Source: JAFAZJ01 sp050183765
GTDB lineage: Bacteria; Pseudomonadota; Alphaproteobacteria; Reyranellales; Reyranellaceae
Reading direction: 5' to 3'
NCBI GenBank assembly: GCA_050183765.1
Contig: JBFXAZ010000003.1
Coordinates: 1 to 64,000 of the forward strand
Length of the DNA: 64,000 nucleotides
Both the position numbers and the translations under genes were made by a program. Positions 1 to 8,131 of this stretch are shown one piece after another (position 1 is the first letter of the stretch; each line of letters opens with the position of its first letter). The notes below the pieces were generated by a model. It worked only from the letters and a program-made list of their open reading frames with translations. It ran no database searches and was not told the origin of the DNA.

Positions 1-1293
1 GATGTCCCGGCCCTCGAAGACGATGGTGCCCGAGCTCGGCGGGATCTCGCAGGTCAGCATCTTGAAGAAGGTCGACTTGCCCGCACCGTTCGGCCCGATC
101 ACGCCGCGCAGCTCTCCGTGCTGGATGGTGAAGTCGATGTCGCTGTTGGCGACCAGGCCGCCATAGCGTTTGCTCAGCCCGCGCACTTCCAGAATGGCGC
201 CGGTGGTGCGGTCGGTCGCGCGATGGCGCGGCGGCAGCGAGGCCGCTGCGGCGGTGGCGCGCGCCTGAACCGTCTCGTCCGACAACGTCGGTTCCTCGGC
301 GGCGGCGCGGCGGCGCGACAGCGCATAGAGATCGCGCAGGCCGCCGATCAGGCCGCGACGCAGGAAGCACACGAGCAGCACGAAAACGACGCCCAGCACC
401 AGCTTCCACGTGCTGCCCAGATGTAGATCGTGCTGCAGCAGGTCGCTGAGGAACAGCCACACGGTGGCGCCGACCAACGGCCCGAACAGCGTGCCGCCGC
501 CGCCGATCGCGGTCTGCATGACGAGCTGGCCGGAGGTCTCGAACATGAAGGCGTCGGGCGGCATGAAGCCCTGCACGACGCCCAGCAGGCCGCCGGCGAT
601 TCCGGCATAGGCCGCGGCGATGACGAAGGCGGCCAGCTTGTAGCGCGGTACGGAGTGCCCCAGGGCGGCGACACGGTCCGGGTTCTCGCGAATGGCGGAG
701 AAGATCGCGCCGACCGGCGAGCGCACGATGCGCAGTGCGAGGACGATGCCGACGAAGTAGCAGGCGGCGATGAAGCCATACATCGACCAGCCGCTGCCTA
801 CCTTCCATTCCAGGCCGAACAACGCGAATCGGGGCGTCGGTACGCCCGGCAGGCCGTTTTCGCCGCCGGTCCAGGGCGCCAGCGGCGAGTTCTCGAGGAA
901 GAAAAACATCTCGGCGATGGCCACGGTGATCATGGCGAAGTAGATGCCGGTGCGACGCAGGGCGATGAGACCGACCAGCAGGCCGACGAGGGAGGCACCC
1001 AGGGTGCCGAGCAGCAGCGCCAGCGGCACGCTGGACAAGAAATCGTTGGTCAACAGATAGGCGGCGAGGAAGCCGCCGGTGCCGTAGAACGCCGACTGGC
1101 CGAACGACAGCAGGCCGGCGTAGCCGAACAGGATGTCGAAGCCGATGCCGAACAAGCCCCATACCAGGATCTGGTTGACCGTGTTGGGGGCGAAGCCGAG
1201 ATGCGGCAGCACGAGGGGTGCCGCGATCAGGCCGAGCGCGGTCAACAGCTCGGTCAGCGGTAGCCGCCGCTGATGCCGGGAATAGTCAGTCAA
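1..1293 (-). CDS. LivM-LivG fusion: branched-chain amino acid ABC permease/ATPase (3' end outside window)
   Basis: One uninterrupted reading frame runs off the left edge. Its first ~320 codons encode a hydrophobic LivM-type permease (GFDILFGYAGLLSFGQSAF near residue 45). After an Ala/Arg-rich linker (~residues 335-365) it continues into a LivG-type ATPase with Walker A GPNGAGKST about 25 residues before the edge. LivM and LivG are separate proteins in E. coli; fused forms are known in alphaproteobacteria. No ATG or GTG fits, so I chose TTG at 1293: it overlaps the livH stop in ATTGA and has GGAG six bases upstream. The role is inner-membrane import of branched-chain amino acids or related amides. 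Signature and Walker B motifs lie beyond the window, so an active ATPase is inferred. Confidence 0.9.
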   Translation of the reverse strand, partial: MTDYSRHQRRLPLTELLTALGLIAAPLVLPHLGFAPNTVNQILVWGLFGIGFDILFGYAGLLSFGQSAFYGTGGFLAAYLLTNDFLSSVPLALLLGTLGASLVGLLVGLIALRRTGIYFAMITVAIAEMFFFLENSPLAPWTGGENGLPGVPTPRFALFGLEWKVGSGWSMYGFIAACYFVGIVLALRIVRSPVGAIFSAIRENPDRVAALGHSVPRYKLAAFVIAAAYAGIAGGLLGVVQGFMPPDAFMFETSGQLVMQTAIGGGGTLFGPLVGATVWLFLSDLLQHDLHLGSTWKLVLGVVFVLLVCFLRRGLIGGLRDLYALSRRRAAAEEPTLSDETVQARATAAAASLPPRHRATDRTTGAILEVRGLSKRYGGLVANSDIDFTIQHGELRGVIGPNGAGKSTFFKMLTCEIPPSSGTIVFEGRDI

Positions 1294-2165
1294 TCCCGGC
1301 TCCGCGATCCAAGAAGGCCGCGTGGCCGCACGACCAGGACGATGGTCATGGCGGCGAACAGCATGACGTAGGAGTAGCCCGGATCGACCATCGAGGTCAG
1401 GCTGAGGATCTGGCCGGCGATCAGGCCGCCGAGGATGGCGCCCGCGAACGAGCCGACGCCGCCGATCACGACGACGACGAATGTCTGGATCAGAAACGCC
1501 TCGCCTATATCGGGCGTCAGCGACACGACCGGCGCGTTGACGATGCCGGCGAAGCCGGCAGCCATGGCGCCGATGCCGAAGACGATCATGAAAATCCGGT
1601 AGATGTTGATGCCCAGTGAATCGACCATCACCGGGTCCTCGATCCCCGCGCGCACGATCATGCCCAGCCGCGTTCGATAGAGAACCAGGTAGAGCGCCAG
1701 CAGCGCCACGGCGACGATGCCGACGAGCACCAGGCGGTAGGTGGGATAGAGCGCGAAGCCGAGCTGGGTCACGCCGGTTCCCCACGAGGGAGGCGGCACC
1801 GATAGCGACAGGCTGCCGAAGATCGCACGGACTACCTCTACGAAGACGATGCCCAGACCGAACGTGACGAGAAGCTGGTCCTCGCTCGGCCTGCCGTAGA
1901 AGTGGCGGATGATGATGCGCTCCATGGCGATGCCGAGCACCATCACGAACACCGCGCCGGTGGCGATCGCCAGGGGGAACGAGCCCGTCGCGTCGAACGC
2001 GACGTAGCCCGCGTACCCGCCGATCATGAACATGGCGCCGTGCGCCAGGTTGAGTACGCCCAGCGTGCCGTAGATGATCGTCAGCCCGGAGCTGATGAGC
2101 GCCAGCAGCGCCCCCAGCACCAGGCCGTTGAACATCTGCGAGACGAGGTTAGCCCACGTGAACAT
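1290..2165 (-). CDS. livH: LivH-type branched-chain amino acid ABC permease
   Basis: A 291-residue integral membrane protein with about eight hydrophobic segments and the LivH hallmark GVLNLAHGAMFMIGGY near residues 35-51. It pairs with LivM to form the transmembrane channel of a HAAT-family importer. It lies between the LivM-LivG fusion (4-base overlap) and the binding protein gene (39-base gap), all on the minus strand, so the three form one operon. Length is normal for LivH. The substrate is set by the binding protein and cannot be read here; the nearby carbamoylase, racemase and amidase genes suggest an amino acid derivative or amide rather than leucine itself. Confidence 0.92.
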   Translation of the reverse strand: MFTWANLVSQMFNGLVLGALLALISSGLTIIYGTLGVLNLAHGAMFMIGGYAGYVAFDATGSFPLAIATGAVFVMVLGIAMERIIIRHFYGRPSEDQLLVTFGLGIVFVEVVRAIFGSLSLSVPPPSWGTGVTQLGFALYPTYRLVLVGIVAVALLALYLVLYRTRLGMIVRAGIEDPVMVDSLGINIYRIFMIVFGIGAMAAGFAGIVNAPVVSLTPDIGEAFLIQTFVVVVIGGVGSFAGAILGGLIAGQILSLTSMVDPGYSYVMLFAAMTIVLVVRPRGLLGSRSRD

Positions 2166-2204
2166 CGCCGACCTCGCGCCGCGGCCCAGGACCCGATCCC
2201 GGGA

Positions 2205-3554
2205 TCAGGTGTAGTCGCCCAGCTTGCAGCCGAACGCGTCCGGCTTCTGCATCAGGGGCTCGCCGGGCAGCACCTCGACGACATCCCAGTAGTCTTCCTT
2301 GCCCTTCATGGCCGACTTGGCCTTGCCGCGCACGATCACGACCGGGCGCACCAGCTGATGGTCCTCTGGCCGGAAATGCACCTCGCCGACCGTGGACTGC
2401 AGCTTGTCGCCGGATTCGTAGGCCTTGATGACGGCCGGCGGATGGAAGGTGCCGGCCTTCTCCACCATGGCCGCCCAGAAGGCGAACTGCAGGTAGCAGG
2501 CGTTGGCGCCCCATTCCGGCTTGTAGCCGAACTTCTTCTCGAACTCGGCCACGAAGGTCTTGGCCAACGGGTACTTGTCCTCCAGCGTCCACCAGAAATC
2601 GGTGGCCGCGTAGACGCCGGACATCAGGTCGCCGCCGACCTCGCGGGCGAGGAACGGGACCTGGTAGGGGACCACCAGCTTCTGCTTGTCGAGCACGCCG
2701 AACTGCTTGGCCTGCTGGATCGACAGCACGGCGTCGCGGCCCCAGTTGATGTTCAGGAAGATGTCGGCGCCCGAGTTGGCGATGTTGAGCAGGAACGAGC
2801 TGAAGTCCGGCGCGCCCAGCGGCGACACCTGGTTGGTGACCGTGCTCCAGCCGCCGTTCTTGTTCAGGAACTCCGACATCGACTTCTGCACGGTGTGACC
2901 GTAGGTGTAGTCGGGCGTCAGGTAGGCGGCTTTCTTGCCCTTGCCGAAGGTCTTCAACAGCACCGGGCCGAGGCCGTTGGCGGCCGTCTCGCCGTAGAAG
3001 CATTCGCGGAAGCTGTAGCGCGCGCAATCCTTGCCGGTGGTGTCGTTGGAACCGGAGATGCCGACGACGTAGAGCACCTTCTCGCGCTGGGCGAGCTTGT
3101 TGAGGGCGACGGCTACGGCGCTCGACGTGCCGCCGGTCATCAGCACCGCCTTGTTCTCGCTGATGAAGCGCGAGATGTTCTGCACCGCGTTGTTCGGCTT
3201 GGCGCCGTCATCGGCCACGCCGAACTTGACCTGCTTGCCCAGCACGCCCTTGGTGGTCTTGGGCGAGATCGCCTTGATCAGCGGATGGCCGCTGTTGATG
3301 TGCTCGATGGCGAGCTCGTAGCCCTTCAGCTCGTCCTCGCCCTGCACGGCATAGGGGCCCGTGCGCGGCACCGTGATGCCGACGAAAACCGAGTCGCCCT
3401 GGGAGCCCGCCGGCCAGGTGCCCATGGCCGGCTCGTCCTTGCCCCAGGCCGGGGCGAAGCTGGCGCCAGCCGTCAGGCCGATTCCGGCAAGAGTCGCTTG
3501 CTGCAGGAAATCCCGGCGCGTTTTCAACGGCGTAGCGAGTTTCTTTGCGGTCAC
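2205..3554 (-). CDS. Tat-exported periplasmic binding protein of the Liv-type ABC importer
   Basis: A 449-residue type I periplasmic binding protein (Peripla_BP_6 family). The N-terminus has a twin-arginine signal, TRRDFLQQATLAGIGLTAGA, so it is probably exported folded. The mature domain begins with VFVGITVPRTGPYAVQGED, the usual first strand of LivJ/LivK-like proteins, and contains the common GGTSSAVAVALN and VVGISGSNDTT segments. I chose the GTG at 3554 over an ATG eleven codons upstream because GGGAGG sits five bases before it and the signal peptide then starts normally. It is the first gene of the operon with livH and the LivM-LivG fusion and faces a Crp/Fnr regulator. The ligand is unknown; urea or amide-type ligands are as plausible as amino acids. 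Confidence 0.9.
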   Translation of the reverse strand: MTAKKLATPLKTRRDFLQQATLAGIGLTAGASFAPAWGKDEPAMGTWPAGSQGDSVFVGITVPRTGPYAVQGEDELKGYELAIEHINSGHPLIKAISPKTTKGVLGKQVKFGVADDGAKPNNAVQNISRFISENKAVLMTGGTSSAVAVALNKLAQREKVLYVVGISGSNDTTGKDCARYSFRECFYGETAANGLGPVLLKTFGKGKKAAYLTPDYTYGHTVQKSMSEFLNKNGGWSTVTNQVSPLGAPDFSSFLLNIANSGADIFLNINWGRDAVLSIQQAKQFGVLDKQKLVVPYQVPFLAREVGGDLMSGVYAATDFWWTLEDKYPLAKTFVAEFEKKFGYKPEWGANACYLQFAFWAAMVEKAGTFHPPAVIKAYESGDKLQSTVGEVHFRPEDHQLVRPVVIVRGKAKSAMKGKEDYWDVVEVLPGEPLMQKPDAFGCKLGDYT

Positions 3555-3613
3555 GTTTTCCTCCCATGGACGATCGCATCCCGGCATTGTCTTCGCCTTT
3601 GGTAGGGGTCGCT

Positions 3614-3643
3614 TTGTTGCGGGTTATTGATGCAGATTATGAA
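3614..3643 (+). promoter_or_regulatory. Candidate sigma70-type promoter of the Crp/Fnr gene
   Basis: TTGTTG (3614-3619) and TATGAA (3638-3643) are separated by 18 bases, in the 124-base divergent gap between the binding protein gene and the Crp/Fnr gene. This gap is the lowest-GC stretch nearby. The assignment rests on consensus similarity alone. Confidence 0.35.
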
Positions 3644-3678
3644 AGTGAATTGCGATGTTGCCCGCGTCAGGAGTTGGG

Positions 3679-4455
3679 ATGGGAAGTGTGGCCAAGGTCG
3701 TCGCGGGGCGGTGGGACAGCCCGTTCATGACGCGGCTGAAGTCGTTCGTCGATCTGGCGCCCGCCGACTCCGATGCGTTGCGCGCCCTGATCAAGACCGA
3801 AAGCAAGGTCGACAGGCGTCACGACCTCGTGGTCGACGGGTACGCATACAGCAAGCTCAGCTTCGTGAAGGAGGGGTTCGCGGCGCGTTGCAGGCTGTTG
3901 CGCAACGGCAAGAGGCAGATCGTCAACGTCCTGGTGCCGGGCGACGTCGTCGGCCTGCCCGGCAGCTTTGTCGACCGGGCCACCTTCTCGGTGTTCGCGC
4001 TCACCGACATGCGCCTCGAGCTGTGTTCGTTCGAGGACTTTGTCGCCGCCTCGTACCGCCGGCCGAAGCTGGCGCTGGCACTGAGCTGGCTGGCGGTGCA
4101 GGAGGCCAACACCTATGCCGAGCGTGTGGTCGACATCGGCCGTCGCACGCCCCTTGAGCGCGTGGCGCACTTTCTTCTCGAGATCCACGCACGGCTGCTG
4201 CTGGTGGGGCGCGCGACGTCACTCGGCTTCGATCTGCCCGTCTCGCAGGAGATCATGAGCGACGTGCTGGGGCTCAGCGTGCCCCATGTCAATCGCATGC
4301 TGACCAAGCTGCGCGGCGACGGCGTGATCAGGATGGCCGAGCGCCGCGTGGAGTTCGTCGACTCCAGCGCATTGGAGCTGCTCGCCCACTTCCAGCCCGC
4401 CACGCTGTCGCGCATCCCCTCGCCGATTTCGGACACGCAGGAACTCTCCGCCTAA
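3679..4455 (+). CDS. Crp/Fnr-family transcriptional regulator
   Basis: A 258-residue protein with an N-terminal cyclic-nucleotide-binding-like beta barrel (about residues 20-140; VNVLVPGDVVGLPGSF) and a C-terminal winged helix (about 165-235) with recognition-helix sequence LGLSVPHVNRMLTKLR. No N-terminal cysteine cluster of the Fnr type is present and the usual cAMP-contacting arginine is not evident, so the signal is unknown. I chose ATG 3679 over ATG 3655 because CAGGAG lies six bases upstream. It is transcribed away from the Liv-type operon and toward the carbamoylase gene, so it probably controls one or both. Family assignment is firm; the regulon is inferred. Confidence 0.88.
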   Translation: MGSVAKVVAGRWDSPFMTRLKSFVDLAPADSDALRALIKTESKVDRRHDLVVDGYAYSKLSFVKEGFAARCRLLRNGKRQIVNVLVPGDVVGLPGSFVDRATFSVFALTDMRLELCSFEDFVAASYRRPKLALALSWLAVQEANTYAERVVDIGRRTPLERVAHFLLEIHARLLLVGRATSLGFDLPVSQEIMSDVLGLSVPHVNRMLTKLRGDGVIRMAERRVEFVDSSALELLAHFQPATLSRIPSPISDTQELSA

Positions 4456-4520
4456 GTCGACTTTCCCAATACTGCGCGCGTCCTCTACTATCCGCGGGCA
4501 TGTGTTGAGGGAGATTGCGT

Positions 4521-5474
4521 GTGGCTCGCCATCTGAAAGTTGCCGCCGCCCAGCTTGGGCCGATCCATCTTGCCGACAGCAAGGCGTCCGCGGTGAAGCG
4601 CATGGTGGCCATGCTGCGCGAGGCCGCCGACTCGGGCTGCCGGTTTGTGGTGTTTCCCGAGCTGGCGCTGACCACGTTCTTTCCGCGCTGGTGGATGACG
4701 GATCAGGCGGAGATCGACCGGTTCTTCGAGGCGCAGATGCCGAGCCCCGAGACGCTGCCGCTGTTCGAGCTGGCGCGGGAGAAGAAGGTCGGCTTCTACC
4801 TCGGCTATGCCGAGCTGACCGAGGAGGAGGGCAAGATCCGAAGGTTCAATACCTCGATCCTGGTCGGCCCCGACGGCCGGATCGTCGGCAAGTACCGCAA
4901 GGTGCATCTGCCGGGGCACTCCGACCATCTGCCCAAGGCCCCGTTCCAGCATCTGGAGAAGCGCTACTTCGACGTCGGCAATCTCGGCTTCAATGTCTGG
5001 CGCATGTTCGACGAGGACGTCGTCATGGGCCAGTGCATCTGCAACGACCGGCGCTGGCCCGAGACGTTCCGCGTCATGGGCCTGCAGGGCGTCGAGATGG
5101 TGGCGCTGGGCTACAACACGCCCACCGACAACATCTATTTCCACGAGCCGCCCTATCGCCGGGTGTTCCATCACCTGCTGTCGGTGCAGGCCAACGCCTA
5201 CCAGAACGGCACCTGGATCGTCGCCACCGCCAAGGCGGGCAAGGAGGACGGCTTCGGCATGTACGGCGCCTCGGTGATCGTGGCGCCGACCGGCGAGATC
5301 GCGGCGCAGGCGATGAGCGAGGACGACGAGCTGATCATGTTCGACGCCGATCTTTCGCTCGGCGAGTCGATCCGCCAGAACGTCTTCAACTTCGCCAGGC
5401 ACCGCCGGCCCGAGCACTATAAGCTGATCACCGAACGCGTCGGCGCCGAGCCGCCGCCGCCGACCCGCAAGTAG
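4521..5474 (+). CDS. N-carbamoyl-D-amino-acid hydrolase (nitrilase superfamily)
   Basis: A 317-residue nitrilase-fold amidohydrolase closely resembling the Agrobacterium D-carbamoylase. The catalytic triad is visible: Glu47 in FPELALTTFFPRW, Lys127 in GKYRKVHLPGH and Cys174 in CICNDRRWPE. Other family segments are FQHLEKRYF, GYNTPT and VQANAYQNGTW. The enzyme hydrolyses N-carbamoyl-D-amino acids to D-amino acid, CO2 and ammonia, the last step of hydantoin degradation; it is cytoplasmic. The GTG at 4521 has GGGAGA six bases upstream and gives the usual family N-terminus. It follows the regulator gene on the same strand and precedes a flavin reductase-like gene by 15 bases. A hydantoin racemase lies 1.9 kb away. 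Other N-carbamoyl substrates are possible. Confidence 0.9.
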   Translation: MARHLKVAAAQLGPIHLADSKASAVKRMVAMLREAADSGCRFVVFPELALTTFFPRWWMTDQAEIDRFFEAQMPSPETLPLFELAREKKVGFYLGYAELTEEEGKIRRFNTSILVGPDGRIVGKYRKVHLPGHSDHLPKAPFQHLEKRYFDVGNLGFNVWRMFDEDVVMGQCICNDRRWPETFRVMGLQGVEMVALGYNTPTDNIYFHEPPYRRVFHHLLSVQANAYQNGTWIVATAKAGKEDGFGMYGASVIVAPTGEIAAQAMSEDDELIMFDADLSLGESIRQNVFNFARHRRPEHYKLITERVGAEPPPPTRK

Positions 5475-5489
5475 TCAGAGCAGGGGCCC

Positions 5490-6110
5490 ATGCAGTACGC
5501 CGCTTCCGACCTCACGCCGCACGAGCGCTACAAGCTCCTGATCTCGTTCGTCCTGCCGCGGCCGATCGCCTGGGTGACCACGATCGGCCCCACCGGCGTG
5601 GTCAACGCCGCGCCGTTCAGCTTCTTCAACGTCTTCGCTGAAGATCCGCCGCTGTGCATGTTCGCCATCAACAAGCGGCCGGACGGCCGGATCAAGGACA
5701 CCTGGAGCAACATCCAGCGCACCGGCGAATTCGTCGTCAACCTCACCGACGAGCCGCTGGCGCAGGCGATGCACGAATCGAGCGGCGACTTCCCGCCCGA
5801 TATCGGCGAGCCCGACTATCTCAAGCTCGGCCTCGCGCCGTCGACGGTGGTCAAGCCGCCGCGCCTGGCGGCGGCGCCGTGGGCGCTGGAATGCAAGATC
5901 TGGCAGGTGATCAACGTCAAAGATGATCGCCAGCTGATCATCGGCGAGGGCGTGCAGTTCCATGTGCGCGACGAGCTGTGGGATCCCAAGGCGATGCGCG
6001 TGCTGATGGACAAGTACCAGCCCGTCGGCCGCATGTTCGCCGACCGCTACTGCCGAACCAACGATCGCATGCTGTTTCCCGCCGCCGAGGGACCGCGCCG
6101 CGACGGCTGA
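5490..6110 (+). CDS. Flavin reductase-like FMN-binding protein
   Basis: A 206-residue protein of the flavin-reductase-like (split barrel) family. The core segments are PRPIAWVTTIGPTGVVNAAPFSFF split across residues 24-47 and the strand GEFVVNLTDEPLAQAMHESS around 80-100, both typical of FMN-binding proteins in this family. Members either supply reduced flavin to a monooxygenase or act on their own substrates. It starts 15 bases after the carbamoylase stop, with AGGGG upstream, so the two are probably cotranscribed. No partner oxygenase is adjacent. The specific reaction cannot be inferred. Confidence 0.85.
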   Translation: MQYAASDLTPHERYKLLISFVLPRPIAWVTTIGPTGVVNAAPFSFFNVFAEDPPLCMFAINKRPDGRIKDTWSNIQRTGEFVVNLTDEPLAQAMHESSGDFPPDIGEPDYLKLGLAPSTVVKPPRLAAAPWALECKIWQVINVKDDRQLIIGEGVQFHVRDELWDPKAMRVLMDKYQPVGRMFADRYCRTNDRMLFPAAEGPRRDG

Positions 6111-6113
6111 TCC

Positions 6114-7322
6114 TCACGCCGCCAGCAGCGCGCGGGTGGCCTCGAGGATCGAGTTGTAGGCGGTCTCCAGCAAGGCGGGCGACGTGACGAGCTCGGGCAC
6201 GTCGTCGGGTGTGCGCATCAGCGGGAAGGTGCCGTCGAAGGACAGCAGCGGCACGTCCTTGCCGAGGAACTCGCGCCAGATCGCGCCCTCGTTGGTGAAG
6301 ATTTCGGTGCCGGTGAAGTTGCCGGGCTTCAGCGCCGCGCCCATGCCGGTGTTGGGGCCGGCCGGCTTGCTCGACATCGCCACGCGTGTCGGGGCCAGCG
6401 TCAGGGACCGCTCGCCGGGCTTCTTCACGCCGGCACCCGCGGCCGCCCCGATATGGATCACGCCATAAGGCTCGACCCGATAGCCCCATTTGATCAGGCT
6501 CTTCAGGCCGTTGAATTCCAGCTCGTTGCCGGTTGTTGCGATGAAGACGACCGGCATCTCGCGCGTATAGTGGGCGACGAGCTCCAGCGCGATGGCGATG
6601 CCCGTGCCGCGTTCGCCCGCGGCGCTGAACCAGCCGCCGATCGGGGTGGTGATCACCAGCGGACGGATGCCGCTGATGCCCAGCTCGGCGATGATCGTCT
6701 CGTCGCGGTCGGTGACACGGCGCGCGCGGAACTCGACCGACACGCCGCCGGCCTTCAGCGTCTCGAGATGCTCGCCGGATATCAGCATTGTCGGGATGCC
6801 GCTGCCCTTGCGTGCGGGACCGGAATCCACGCCGATCAGCATGCCCCTGGGCGCCTCGTTGCCGAACCTGCCGAAGGTCGGCAGCAGAACGATCGGCGAC
6901 TTCGCGTTGGGCGGCGACGTGATCGATTCGATGATCTCCTTGCGATCGATGTTGTTCACCAGCGTGACCGGGCGGATGATCGGCGTGTTCGAGGTGACCT
7001 GGGCGACCGCCTCGTAAAACAGCGGCAGCGACTCGATCATCCGTCCCTTGGCCCTGACATCGGCGAAGTAGTCGTAGCGCTCGAACTCGTAGGGGATACG
7101 TTTCGTGGGCGCGGCCAGCCTTTTCAGCTGGGCGTCGATCCAGGCGGCGGTATTGCGGCCTTCCGATGTGGCGCTGCGATGATGTGGCCACTGGCTGTAA
7201 GCCTGGACCAGCGCGTAGAGCCGCTCGCCCACCTGGCCGCGGGTCTGTGCCCAGACGCGCCGACCGCCGCCGGCGGCAAGCGCCGCCGCGCCGGCGAGCG
7301 CCGAACGTCGGCCCAGGCGCAT
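6114..7322 (-). CDS. Exported M28-peptidase-like protein with a degenerate metal site
   Basis: A 402-residue protein with a twin-arginine type signal (GRRSALAGAAALAAGG) and an M28-like aminopeptidase body preceded by a PA-like region (about 120-225). In active M28 enzymes two metal ions are held by His, Asp, Glu, Asp and His. Here the GADDNASG-type segment reads GERGTG (236-241), the Glu-Glu pair reads NELE (266-269), the next Asp strand reads HIGAAAGAG and the final HTPxD reads RTPDD with Arg370. Only one ligand seems preserved, so peptidase activity is doubtful and a binding or scaffold role is possible. It is cotranscribed with the racemase gene (2-base gap). The alignment is by eye. Confidence 0.7.
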   Translation of the reverse strand: MRLGRRSALAGAAALAAGGGRRVWAQTRGQVGERLYALVQAYSQWPHHRSATSEGRNTAAWIDAQLKRLAAPTKRIPYEFERYDYFADVRAKGRMIESLPLFYEAVAQVTSNTPIIRPVTLVNNIDRKEIIESITSPPNAKSPIVLLPTFGRFGNEAPRGMLIGVDSGPARKGSGIPTMLISGEHLETLKAGGVSVEFRARRVTDRDETIIAELGISGIRPLVITTPIGGWFSAAGERGTGIAIALELVAHYTREMPVVFIATTGNELEFNGLKSLIKWGYRVEPYGVIHIGAAAGAGVKKPGERSLTLAPTRVAMSSKPAGPNTGMGAALKPGNFTGTEIFTNEGAIWREFLGKDVPLLSFDGTFPLMRTPDDVPELVTSPALLETAYNSILEATRALLAA

Positions 7323-7324
7323 GG

Positions 7325-7990
7325 TCAGCCCGCCCAGCCCAGCCGCGCCTGGCCGATGGCCATGGCGACGGCGGCCTGCGTCGGCTCGACCACGGGCACG
7401 CCGACCTCGCGCTGCAGCCGGTCGCGATAGCGCGCCATGCCGGCGCAGCCCATCACCAGCACGTCTGCGCCGTCGCGCCGCCGCAGCTCGGTGCCGATCT
7501 CCGCCATGCGGCTGAAGGTGCGGTCCTCATCGGTCAGCTCGACCACGCCAAGGCCGATGGCGCGGTCGCCGGCGAAGCGGTCCTGCACGCCCATCTGCCT
7601 GACGTAGCGCAGGTGGCGCGGGATCGAACGGTCGAGGATGGCGATCACGCCGAAGCGCTGGCCCAAGGTCATGGCGGTGAGCACGCCGCACTCGGCGATG
7701 CCCAAAACCGGCCTGGCCGTGGCCTCGCGCGCGGCATGCAGGCCGGGATCGCTGAAGCAGGCGATGACGAAGGCGGCGCAGTCGTTGTCGCGCGCCGAGA
7801 CGGTGCGGCTGATCGGCTGCACCACGCTTTCGACATCGGCCTGGCTCTGGATGCCGGGCGGGCCTTCCTTCAAGGTCATGCACTCGATCGAGGGACCTCC
7901 CGCCATGCGCAGCGGCGCCATGGCGTCGTCGATGCCGCGGGTCACGGCCTCGGTGGAGTTCGGGTTGATGACCAGGATACGCTCGGACAT
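7325..7990 (-). CDS. Asp/Glu/hydantoin racemase family protein
   Basis: A 221-residue racemase starting MSERILVINPNSTEAVT, the standard opening of hydantoin and Asp/Glu racemases. The two catalytic cysteines are present in FVIACFSDPGL (about residue 83) and VMGCAGMARY (about 185). Such enzymes interconvert D- and L-5-substituted hydantoins, or racemise aspartate or maleate-type compounds. ATG 7990 is preceded by AGAGG six bases away; a longer upstream extension has no support. With the N-carbamoyl-D-amino-acid hydrolase nearby, the hydantoin role is favoured. It shares an operon with the M28-like gene and faces the polar amino acid importer. A maleate isomerase-like role cannot be excluded. 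Confidence 0.85.
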   Translation of the reverse strand: MSERILVINPNSTEAVTRGIDDAMAPLRMAGGPSIECMTLKEGPPGIQSQADVESVVQPISRTVSARDNDCAAFVIACFSDPGLHAAREATARPVLGIAECGVLTAMTLGQRFGVIAILDRSIPRHLRYVRQMGVQDRFAGDRAIGLGVVELTDEDRTFSRMAEIGTELRRRDGADVLVMGCAGMARYRDRLQREVGVPVVEPTQAAVAMAIGQARLGWAG

Positions 7991-8131
7991 CGCGCGCCTC
8001 TTTCTGCCGCAGGAGGATTGTCGGGGCTTGGCCCCTGAATTGCAATCAATTGCGGGCGCCGGCCGATTGCCGGCTTGCGCCGCTGGTGCGGGCACGGCAA
8101 CGTCTGCCGGGTGTGTCTAGACAGGGGAAAC

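Noticed and set aside
1902..3605. 567-codon open frame on the plus strand
   Set aside because: Antisense to livH and the binding protein gene; composition is typical of a shadow frame.
3555..3678. Fnr-box-like TTGAT in the regulator promoter region
   Set aside because: Only one half-site is present; no ATCAA partner at the right spacing.
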